A stretch of DNA of 7,378 nucleotides from Pseudomonadota bacterium (GTDB lineage: Bacteria > Pseudomonadota > Alphaproteobacteria > Sphingomonadales > Sphingomonadaceae). The notes below the pieces were generated by a model, which made no database searches, had not been told where the DNA came from, and saw only the letters and a list, made by a program, of their open reading frames with translations. Position numbers and translations under genes: made by a program. Of this stretch, positions 1 through 6,800 are shown piece by piece (position 1 is the stretch's first letter; the number at the start of each line of letters is the position of its first letter). The stretch is from NCBI GenBank assembly GCA_023445495.1, contig JAEXLC010000005.1, positions 1 through 7,378 on the forward strand, read 5' to 3'.

Positions 1-180
1 CGCCTGCGCCGCCTGGGCGGCCTGGACCACCGCAACCCCCTGGACCTGCCGGATTCCGCCGCGATCGGCCTGACCGATGCCGGTCAGGCTCGCGAGGAAA
101 GCAGTCAGGAGAAGCAGCAGTTCCAAACGGCAAGTCTCTAGAAGCGCACGGACAGTCGCCCGGGCAATTGACTGGGACAT
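1..180 (-). CDS. Unrecognised secreted or membrane protein, N-terminal 60 residues only (partial at window edge)
   Basis: An open frame begins at an ATG at 180 and runs without a stop off the left edge, so only 60 residues are visible. It starts MSQSIARATVRALLETC, followed by a leucine-rich hydrophobic stretch at about residues 19-33 and a possible signal-peptidase site after Gly36-Gln37-Ala38. After that comes a Gln/Ala/Val-rich segment. This reads as a Sec signal peptide with a long basic n-region, or as a single N-terminal membrane anchor. No Shine-Dalgarno sequence is obvious before the ATG; a TTG at 204 in the same frame is an alternative start. The gene follows the 284-aa TonB-like gene by 43 bp on the same strand, so co-transcription is likely. 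I do not recognise the family, and the visible part shows no TonB-C-like module. The reading could be wrong, because it rests on an open frame, a plausible export signal and gene context only. Confidence 0.55.
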   Translation of the reverse strand, partial: MSQSIARATVRALLETCRLELLLLLTAFLASLTGIGQADRGGIRQVQGVAVVQAAQAAQA

Positions 181-223
181 AGTGGCTCGAATCGGCTTCG
201 CCAATCCGAAATCCGCTTTTGCG

Positions 224-1078
224 TCAGACAGTCGGCCCTTCATTGGGATCGCGCGGCGGCGCCGGATCCCGCGCGAGATACATCGACACGGTCATCTCGA
301 CGCTGCGCTTGCCCTGCGCCTGGGCCGGATAGACCATGCCGGGATGGCAGCGATGCACGACATAGCCGAGCGGGTCCGGCCCGGCAGGGCCGCTCACCAG
401 CTTGCAGTTGACAGCATTGCCCCTGGCATCGACGTCGAAACGGATCTTGCGCTCGTAGAACGGCTTGCCGGCGGGCCGCTGGATCGGCGGCACGGCTTCG
501 CCGCTCACCATATGCGTTTCGATGACGCGGACGGTGGCTGCGGCACCGGGCTGTCCGACGAGCGCAGCCATGGCGGGCGGCACCGCCCGCCCCATGCTGC
601 TACAGGGCGCCGCGACCCGGCTGAACCCCGCGCCGTTGCTCTGCGACGAGCAGCCGGCGATGCGGCCGTCGAGGATGCGGATCTGGTTGAGATAGACCCA
701 GGAGCCGAACGCGCCCTGGCCATCGGGCAGGACCCAGCTGAACTTCAAATTGTACCCGCTCGGAATCGGCTTGCCGGCCGCATCCCGCGCCGGAAGGAAA
801 TGCGCACGGCTGCGCAGCAGCTCGCAGGTTCCCTTGTCCAGCACCGGCGACCCGCTCGATGCGGTTACCGTGCAGCCGATGGGCTCGCCCGCGGCATCGA
901 GCGCGAGCCGCGTGCCCACAGTGCCGGACTGGCGCTCCCACATCGCCGCCGCGGGATAATCGTCGTCGGTGACCCAATAGCCCGGATTGCCGCGCGGCCG
1001 GGGCTTGGTGGCGACACCGCCCGCATCCGCATCCTGCGGCACAAGGGTAAGGCCGAACAACAACAGTGCCGCGATCAT
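224..1078 (-). CDS. Secreted protein with two TonB-C-like modules (284 aa)
   Basis: No specific function can be assigned. The first module (residues 25-118) resembles the C-terminal domain of TonB-family energy transducers. It carries WVTDDDYP, GTV, a β-hairpin-like LALDAAGEPIGC stretch and a cysteine pair (Cys69, Cys85) enclosing an SSGS..LD core. A second, more diverged module covers about residues 205-270 with Cys225 and Cys244. The middle (about 119-204) has two further cysteines, Cys143 and Cys159. The N-terminus MIAALLLFGLTLVPQDADA looks like a short signal peptide with an Ala-x-Ala site after Ala19, so the product is probably periplasmic. It lacks the proline-rich spacer of true TonB, which makes an energy-transducing role doubtful. 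The start at 1078 is supported by GGAGAGG 4 nt upstream; an overlapping ATG at 1082 opens a different frame. Residues 25-118 align without gaps to the 217-aa neighbour with 48 of 94 identities by hand count. Confidence 0.9.
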   Translation of the reverse strand: MIAALLLFGLTLVPQDADAGGVATKPRPRGNPGYWVTDDDYPAAAMWERQSGTVGTRLALDAAGEPIGCTVTASSGSPVLDKGTCELLRSRAHFLPARDAAGKPIPSGYNLKFSWVLPDGQGAFGSWVYLNQIRILDGRIAGCSSQSNGAGFSRVAAPCSSMGRAVPPAMAALVGQPGAAATVRVIETHMVSGEAVPPIQRPAGKPFYERKIRFDVDARGNAVNCKLVSGPAGPDPLGYVVHRCHPGMVYPAQAQGKRSVEMTVSMYLARDPAPPRDPNEGPTV

Positions 1079-1082
1079 GCAT

Positions 1083-1089
1083 CCTCTCC
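1083..1089 (-). promoter_or_regulatory. Ribosome binding site deciding the 1078 start
   Basis: Read on the minus strand, GGAGAGG stands just before ATGCATG, where two ATGs overlap in different frames. The GGAG core is 7 nt from the ATG at 1078, which opens the TonB-like reading frame with its signal peptide. The other ATG, at 1082, opens a low-complexity Arg/Gly/Cys-rich frame and is closer than usual to the site. Confidence 0.7.
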
Positions 1090-1130
1090 GATTATGGCTC
1101 GCAGCCTGATAGTGTCCGGCCCTGAAACGC

Positions 1131-1430
1131 TTACTTCGCCGGAGCGTCGCCCGCGACGAACTGGACCGAGGCCGAGCGCGATTCCGGTGCCTTGCCCTTC
1201 TCGACCGGCAGGGTGATGCTCTGCACCTGCTGGCAGGCGACCTTGTCGATGCCCGGGCTGCCGCTCGACTGCTCGAGCGTGCAGGCCGAGACCGTGCCCG
1301 CGCTGGTGAAGTCGAGATGGACGATCGGCGCCTTGGTGTAGGTGGCGGGCAGCTTCTGCACGGTGATCGTCATGATCGGAGCGGGAGCGGCGGTCTGGCC
1401 GGCAAGGGCCAGCAGGGTAGCGAGAATCAT
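1131..1430 (-). CDS. Small secreted protein with one TonB-C-like module (99 aa)
   Basis: This small protein has a signal peptide-like start (MILATLLALAGQTAAPAP) followed by about 80 residues. It carries one copy of the cysteine-bracketed motif found in both neighbours: CTLEQSSGSPGIDKVAC, with Cys50 and Cys66. The WVTDDDYP block that opens the full module in the neighbours is missing, so this is a trimmed version resembling their second modules. I chose ATG at 1430 because GAAAGG lies 6 nt upstream and the signal peptide then begins at the first residue. A GTG at 1472 would add 14 residues (MVAMLCRKRLERHR) and is less likely. It lies 66 bp after the 217-aa gene and 52 bp before the 284-aa gene, all on one strand, so an operon is likely. 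The function is unknown. A periplasmic location and a Cys50-Cys66 disulfide are inferred. Confidence 0.78.
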   Translation of the reverse strand: MILATLLALAGQTAAPAPIMTITVQKLPATYTKAPIVHLDFTSAGTVSACTLEQSSGSPGIDKVACQQVQSITLPVEKGKAPESRSASVQFVAGDAPAK

Positions 1431-1496
1431 TCTGTGCCTTTCGAGTCTTTTGCGACAAAGCATTGCTACCACCCGCCCGAACGATGTCCATGCGCG

Positions 1497-2150
1497 CTAT
1501 TTCGTCGCTTCGAACCGCGCCTCGACCATCCGGCTGTTCGGTTGCGGAAACCGTGCGCCCTCTATCCTGAGCGGTGGGATATCTGCCTTGGCCTGGGCAC
1601 AGGCGATCTCGTCTAGCTTCGCGTTGCCGGTGCCTAGCTCAACCGTACAGTCCTTTACCCCACCGTCAGCGAAAACCATGCGCAGAGTGGCGGGGTTGGA
1701 ATAGTCCTTAGGCACTGCCCGGACGCCGATCGCGAGACCAACCGGCTCGCTGGCGAGATCACTCACCGGATTGTGCCGGAGCTGGCCCGGAATATTCCAG
1801 CTGAAAGAGCCATCATAGGGGACGGCAACTCCCCTTCCACCAGCGTCGAGAACAGGAACGAAGCGGGCCCGCTTTTGCAGGAGCTTGCACGCACGCATGT
1901 CGAGATCCGAATAGCCGGAACTGCCGGTGACATGACAGCCGGTCGGATTACCCCGGGGATCGAGATCGAGACGGAACTTTACCGTGCCGAACTCCTTTCG
2001 AGCCAGCGACACTGCCGGGTAGTCGTCATCCGTAACCCATGGCTGAGGGTTTACGCGCGGTTTTGGCTTGTTGGCCTCAGCCGAAGCCGCAGCATCCTGC
2101 ACAGGCGCAGCAACCTGCATAGCCAACGCTATCACAAGCCCCAAAACCAT
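1497..2150 (-). CDS. Secreted protein with two TonB-C-like modules (217 aa), paralogue of the 284-aa neighbour
   Basis: Residues 28-121 match residues 25-118 of the 284-aa protein without gaps (about 51% identity by hand count), sharing WVTDDDYP, GTV, the Cys72-Cys88 pair and FSW. A second module at about 154-216 carries CTVELGTGNAKLDEIAC (Cys168, Cys184). The N-terminus MVLGLVIALAMQVAAPVQ looks like a signal peptide with a possible Ala-Ser-Ala site at residue 24, so the protein is probably periplasmic. I chose ATG at 2150 because GGGGGAAAAG lies just upstream. The longer reading would start at TTG 2186, directly after an in-frame TAG, and adds a hydrophilic stretch before the signal peptide. 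It appears to be the first gene of the minus-strand set and diverges from argJ. Its GC content is lower than argJ's: about 61% over eight 60-base rows against about 74% over four. The family is usually labelled 'energy transducer TonB', but there is no proline-rich linker. Exact function unknown. Confidence 0.9.
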   Translation of the reverse strand: MVLGLVIALAMQVAAPVQDAAASAEANKPKPRVNPQPWVTDDDYPAVSLARKEFGTVKFRLDLDPRGNPTGCHVTGSSGYSDLDMRACKLLQKRARFVPVLDAGGRGVAVPYDGSFSWNIPGQLRHNPVSDLASEPVGLAIGVRAVPKDYSNPATLRMVFADGGVKDCTVELGTGNAKLDEIACAQAKADIPPLRIEGARFPQPNSRMVEARFEATK

Positions 2151-2205
2151 TGATCTTTTCCCCCACTTGCCCGAAGCGCTCGGCAACTAAGCAACAGGTC
2201 TGCCC
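2151..2205. promoter_or_regulatory. Short divergent intergenic region between the TonB-like set and argJ
   Basis: Only 55 bp separate the two divergent start codons, so promoters for both directions must lie here or reach into the opposite gene. Ribosome-binding sequences are visible: ACAGG 7 nt before the argJ ATG, and GGGGGAAAAG on the minus strand before the ATG at 2150. I could not pick a convincing -35/-10 pair in either direction, nor an obvious operator such as an ARG box. The call is based on geometry rather than on a motif. Confidence 0.4.
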
Positions 2206-3432
2206 ATGTCCATCGAACGCTCTCCGCTCGCGCTGCCCTTCCCCGCCCTGCCGGTGATCCCCGGCGTGACCACCCGCGTGGCGCGGGCGCGCTACAAGGC
2301 GTGGGACCGCTGCGACCTGACCTATGTCGAGCTGGCGCCGGGCACCGCCGTGGCCGGCGTGCTGACCAGCAGCAAATGCCCCTCGCCCGAGGTGGAATGG
2401 TGCCGCAAGGCGCTGCCGCTGGGCACCGCGCGGGCGCTGGTGGTCAATGCCGGCAACTCGAACGCCTTTACCGGCAATCGCGGCCGCGCCGCCGTGGAGG
2501 CGATCGCCGCTCGTGCCGCCGCGCATATCGGCTGCCAGCCCTCCGACGTGTTCGTCGCCTCCACCGGCGTGATCGGCGTGCCGCTGCCGATCGACAAGGC
2601 CGAGGCCGGGCTCGACAATGCCTTCACCGCCGAGCCGTGCAGCTGGGAAGACGCCGCCGCGACGATCATGACCACCGACACCTTCGCCAAGGGCGCGGTG
2701 ACCCGCGCGGTGGTGGGCGGCAGGACCGTGCAGCTGGCGGGCATCATCAAGGGCTCGGGCATGATCGCGCCGGACATGGCGACGATGCTCGGCTTCATCT
2801 TCACCGATGCGGCGGTCGATCCCGCCTTCCTGCAGACCGCGCTGAGCGACGCCAATGGCAAGAGCTTCTCGTGCATCACCGTCGATGGCGATACCTCGAC
2901 CAGCGACACCGTGCTCGCCTTCGCCACCGGCAGCGCGGGCAACGAAGTGCTGGTGAGTGACGAGGACGAGGGCGCCGACGCTTTCCGCGCCGCGCTCAAG
3001 GACCTGTGCCATCAGCTCGCGCTGCTCGTCGTGCGCGACGGCGAAGGCGCGCAGAAGCTGATCGAGATCACGGTCGAAGGCGCCGAAAACGATGCCAGCG
3101 CGCACCGCATCGCGATGTCGATCGCCAATTCGCCGCTGGTGAAGACCGCGATCGCCGGCGAGGACGCCAATTGGGGCCGCGTGGTGATGGCCGTGGGCAA
3201 GGCCGGCGAGCCCGCCGAGCGCGACCGGCTGGCGATCCGCTTCGGCACCACCCAGGTGGCGCGCGACGGGCTGGCGGTGGAAGGCTATGACGAGGCGCCG
3301 GTTGCCGAGCACCTCAAGGGCCGCGAGATCGAAGTCGGAGTCGAACTCGGGCTGGGCGAAGGCCGCGCCACCGTGTGGACCTGCGACCTGACGCACGGAT
3401 ATATCTCGATCAACGCCGATTACCGGAGCTGA
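2206..3432 (+). CDS. argJ: Glutamate N-acetyltransferase / ornithine acetyltransferase ArgJ
   Basis: ArgJ moves the acetyl group from N-acetylornithine to glutamate, closing the cyclic arginine pathway in the cytoplasm; some family members can also use acetyl-CoA (the NAGS activity of ArgA). The 408-aa product has the normal family length. The precursor cuts itself inside the motif APDMATML between Ala192 and Thr193, giving an α chain (1-192) and a β chain (193-408) whose new N-terminal Thr193 is the nucleophile. Other visible family elements are STGVIG with the oxyanion-hole pair Thr120-Gly121, Lys182 in KGSGM, Glu319 in GEDANWGR, and the C-terminal INADYRS with Asn403 and Ser408. The start at 2206 has ACAGG 7 nt upstream. 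The gene stands alone on the plus strand, divergent from the TonB-like set and convergent with trxA. Whether this enzyme is monofunctional or bifunctional cannot be read from the sequence. Confidence 0.97.
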   Translation: MSIERSPLALPFPALPVIPGVTTRVARARYKAWDRCDLTYVELAPGTAVAGVLTSSKCPSPEVEWCRKALPLGTARALVVNAGNSNAFTGNRGRAAVEAIAARAAAHIGCQPSDVFVASTGVIGVPLPIDKAEAGLDNAFTAEPCSWEDAAATIMTTDTFAKGAVTRAVVGGRTVQLAGIIKGSGMIAPDMATMLGFIFTDAAVDPAFLQTALSDANGKSFSCITVDGDTSTSDTVLAFATGSAGNEVLVSDEDEGADAFRAALKDLCHQLALLVVRDGEGAQKLIEITVEGAENDASAHRIAMSIANSPLVKTAIAGEDANWGRVVMAVGKAGEPAERDRLAIRFGTTQVARDGLAVEGYDEAPVAEHLKGREIEVGVELGLGEGRATVWTCDLTHGYISINADYRS

Positions 3433-3435
3433 CCG

Positions 3436-3468
3436 GGTTCCCGGTCCAGCACCTGCCGGACCGGGACC
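3436..3468. terminator. Hairpin between convergent argJ and trxA, possible bidirectional terminator
   Basis: The hairpin begins four bases after the argJ stop. CCCGGTCC (3440-3447) pairs perfectly with GGACCGGG (3458-3465) around a 10-nt loop. The stem extends by three pairs past one bulged T at 3438. It ends 8 bp before the 3' end of trxA on the other strand, where a shared terminator would be expected. Neither strand has a T-run after the stem, so classic intrinsic termination is unproven. It may instead stabilise the 3' ends of the transcripts. Confidence 0.5.
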
Positions 3469-3476
3469 GATTCAGC

Positions 3477-3797
3477 TCAGAGCTTGTCCTGCACCCACTT
3501 CTTGATCGCGCTCTTCGGCATTGCGCCGACCTGGGTGGCGGCCGGCTGGCCGTCCTTGAACAGGATCATCGTGGGAATGCCGCGCACGCCGTACTTGGTC
3601 GGGGCGTCGGGATTCTCGTCGATGTCGATCTTGATGATCTGCACCTGATCGGCCAGCTCCTCGCCGAGCTCCTCGAGCGCGGGGGCGATCATCTTGCAGG
3701 GGCCGCACCACTCCGCCCAGAAATCGACGAGCACGGGCTTGCCGGACTCGAGGACGTCGGCTGCGAAATTGGCGTCGGTGGTAGCCTTGGTGGCCAT
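3477..3797 (-). CDS. trxA: Thioredoxin 1 (TrxA)
   Basis: This is a cytoplasmic dithiol-disulfide oxidoreductase that reduces disulfides in target proteins and is itself recharged by NADPH-thioredoxin reductase. The 106-residue length is normal for a single-domain thioredoxin. The active site is WCGPC, with Cys31 and Cys34. The buried Asp25 and Lys56 match the conserved pair near the active site of E. coli thioredoxin, and Pro75 in GIPT is the cis-proline. The lead-in VLVDFWAEWCGPCK and the late FKDGQ are typical. There is no signal peptide. The ATG at 3797 has CAGGAG 7 nt upstream. It lies 54 bp downstream of addA on the same strand, a pairing I associate with alphaproteobacteria, and probably has its own promoter. 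It ends tail to tail with argJ. Confidence 0.98.
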   Translation of the reverse strand: MATKATTDANFAADVLESGKPVLVDFWAEWCGPCKMIAPALEELGEELADQVQIIKIDIDENPDAPTKYGVRGIPTMILFKDGQPAATQVGAMPKSAIKKWVQDKL

Positions 3798-3827
3798 GGA
3801 AGAACTCCTGATACGATGTCGGGGCCT

Positions 3828-3855
3828 AATCTATGATCGACCGGCGCAGGGTCAA
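3828..3855 (-). promoter_or_regulatory. Probable σ70-type promoter of trxA, overlapping the addA stop codon
   Basis: On the minus strand, TTGACC (3855-3850, five of six bases matching TTGACA) is followed after 16 nt by TAGATT (3833-3828, four of six matching TATAAT). Transcription would start near 3821, a short distance before the CAGGAG ribosome site of trxA. The TGA inside the -35 box is the stop codon of addA. Alphaproteobacterial promoters are often loose, so this is a prediction from consensus only. Confidence 0.5.
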
Positions 3856-6800
3856 GCGCGCAGGGCCAAGCTTTGCTCCGTGGGCACGAAGCCGGGCTTG
3901 TGCGCGGCGAGCAGGTCCTCCGGCAGCAGATGCAGGACCGGACCGGCCGCGTAGAGCAGCCCCGCCTCCACCGTGCGGCCGGGGAAAATCACCCTGAGCG
4001 CAGCGACATAGGCGGCCATCTGACGCAGGTGATAGGGCGGGATCTCGGCCAGCGTCGCAGGTGCCCTGCGGCCGGTCTTGAAGTCGATCACCCGGACAAG
4101 CTCGGGCTTTACCACGAGGCGATCGACCGTGCCGGAGACGACCACGCCCTCTCCCACCACGGCGGCGATCGGGGCCTCGCCCAGGGAATCGGGGCCGAAA
4201 AGCGCGGCGAAGTCCGGGTTTTCGGTGACGCCCAGGGCTGCGGCGACCAGCTCGGCCCGGAGCGCCGCGTCGGTTACGCCGCCTGCCCCAGCCAGCCAGC
4301 GCTCGGCGGCGGAGGGGCGGTCCGCGGGGCTAACCGACGGCAATCGCTCGAAAAGCGCGTGGAGGAGCCGGCCGCGCTCGGCGGCTGCGCGGAGGGCCGG
4401 CGTGGGGGGCGGATCGGCGACTGCGTCGTCACCCAAGGACGACGGCGCGAGGGGGCGCGGCGGGCGGGCTTCCTCGGGCGCCGGGCGGCGGGCCCAGTCG
4501 GGGAGGACCGCGACTTCGGCGGCGATCTCGGCCGGGCGCGGCTTTACGGCGACCGGTGGCTGGGGGTTCAAGCCCCTGAATTCGCGCACTTCTCCCTCGG
4601 GCACACCGAGGGCATCGAGGGCGGCGGCGCTGGCGGCGTACCAGCTCTTCGCCGGGGGTACGCCTTTGGCCATGGGCCCCAAAGCCCCGGCGACGACCAG
4701 CTTTTCCTCGGCGCGAGTGGCGGCGACATAGAAGAGACGCCAATGTTCACTAAGTTCGCGCGCATCGGCAGTTTCGATGACTTCGGCCAGCACGCCGCGC
4801 TCAGCGGACCGCGGCCGGAAGATCGGCAGCTTTCCGGACGCTCCGGACGGTTCCCACCCCAGAAAGTCACGCGGGGAGCGCGTGGGATCGACCGTGGCGT
4901 CCGCAAGGATGACCAGCGGCGCCTGCAGCCCCTTGGCGCCGTGGGCGGTCATCACCCGCACCGCCGCCTGGGGCTGGGCCGCATCGCGGACGATCTCGAC
5001 ATCGCCGCGATCGAACCAGTCGAGGAATCGTTGCAGCGACGGGGTCGCAACCTTTTCGAAGTTGAGCGTCGCATTGAGCAGTTCTTCGATCGGATCGCGG
5101 GCTTCCTCGCCCAGCCGCCGCAACAGCTTGCGGCGACCGTCCAGCGGACCAGAAAGTAGTTCTTCCAGAAAGCGATAGGGGGTGGCGATGTCGGCGCGTG
5201 CGAGGAGTGCGTAGAGCGGCGCCAGACGCTCCTCGGGCTGGGTTCGACGCAGGTGACGCCACAGTCCGCCACTGGTGCGGACAGAAGCGTTCATCAGCTC
5301 CTCCTGCGACCAGCCGATCAAAGGGGACACGAGCAGGGAGGCGAGCGACAGATCGTCCTCGGGCTGGAGCGCGAAGCGGATCGCGGCGAGCAGATCCTGC
5401 ACCGCCAAAGGCGCGTTCAGCCGCAGGCGATCAACACCCGCCACCGGCACGCCCTCGGCATAGAGCCGCGCGACGATCAGCGAGGCCAGCTCGCCGCGGC
5501 GCTTGACCAGGATCATCACATCCTCGGGCTGGAGCGGACGGCCCTTGCTCTCGAGCATCATGCCGCCCCGCCACCAGTCGCGCACCTGGCGCGCGATGCG
5601 CCCGGCGAGCTCGCGGGTGGCGTCGCTGACCCATTCCTCCTCGTCCGCCTCGCTGCCGCCCTCGGTGACCGGCGGCCAGAGCGTGACGCTGCCGGGGCCC
5701 GGCACTTCGCTGGCATGTTGCTGGCTGTCCGACAGCTCACCCATGCCGGGCAGCGGCAAGGCGCCGAGCGCGGCATCGACGAATTCGAGGACGGGCTTGG
5801 TCGAGCGGAAGCTGTGGGTGAGCGACAGCTCCTCGACCTCGCGGGGCTCGGGCTTGTCCTCGTCGAACTCGTAATCGGGATCGGCATCGACACGCGACAG
5901 CGCGAGGAAGCGCTCGAACGCCGCGCGGAAGAAGATCGGATCGGTGCCCTGGAAGCCGAAGATCGCCTGCTTGTAGTCGCCGACGGTGAACAGCGTGCGC
6001 ATCGTCGTGGCGCGGACGCCCTCGCCGACAAAAAACTCGTCGGCGATCGCGCTGACGATCGCCCATTGCTGGGGATTGGTGTCCTGCGCTTCGTCGATCA
6101 GGACATGCTCGGTCGCGGTATCGAGCTTGAAGCGGACCCATTCGCCCATGCCCGGCTCGGCGAGCAGCGCGACGGTGCGGTGGATCAGGTCGTTGAAATC
6201 GACCGCGCCGAGGCGGCGCTTGGCCTGGGCATAGGTCTCGGCATAGACGCGGCCCGCTTCCAGCCCGCGGGCGAGCAGATCGGCATAGGCGGCCTGGGTC
6301 TTCGTGCCGAGCAGCTGGCCGCAACTCTCGAACAGCCGCATCGCATAGTCGGCATAGGCCGGGTCCTGCGGCGCCTGCCCCTTGCCGAAGGAACGCGGCT
6401 CGCCCTTGGCAGTGGCCCAGATCGAATGGAGATCGGCGAGGCTGGCAGCGCGCTTCTCCGGACTCCTGCCGAGCCAGGCGGCGGCGATATCGGCGCGCTC
6501 CAGCCCCCTGCCCGTGCCCCAATCGGCGTTCATCACGGTGAGCGCGCGCAGGCTGGCGAGGTCGAAGCTGTCATCGGCGCAGCGGCGGGCGATCTCGGCA
6601 TCGACATCGCCGAGCGGGAGGCCGAGGGCTTCGCGGAGATAGGGCTGGATCAGGATCGGCAGTGCTGTGAGCGCTTCGCCTTCGCGGGCGCAGGCCTTGA
6701 GGAAATCCTCGGCCTTGCCCTCGCCCAACCGCAGCGACAGCGCGCCGACGGCATCGATGATCCAGCCGCGCCCGTCGCGCTCGGCATCGACCAGCATCTC

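Noticed and set aside
77..1216. A 379-codon plus-strand frame covering the TonB-like genes.
   Set aside because: It spans several better-supported minus-strand genes that have signal peptides, paralogy and ribosome sites. The protein is Arg/Ala-rich with no domain I recognise.
1075..1491. A 138-codon minus-strand frame overlapping the 99-aa gene.
   Set aside because: It lies in another frame of the same stretch, is rich in Arg and His, and lacks the conserved cysteine motif that marks the real frame.
2077..3396. A 439-codon minus-strand frame opposite argJ.
   Set aside because: Its translation is His/Gly/Arg-rich and low in complexity, while argJ on the other strand has its full set of catalytic residues. 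It also runs into the 217-aa gene in another frame.
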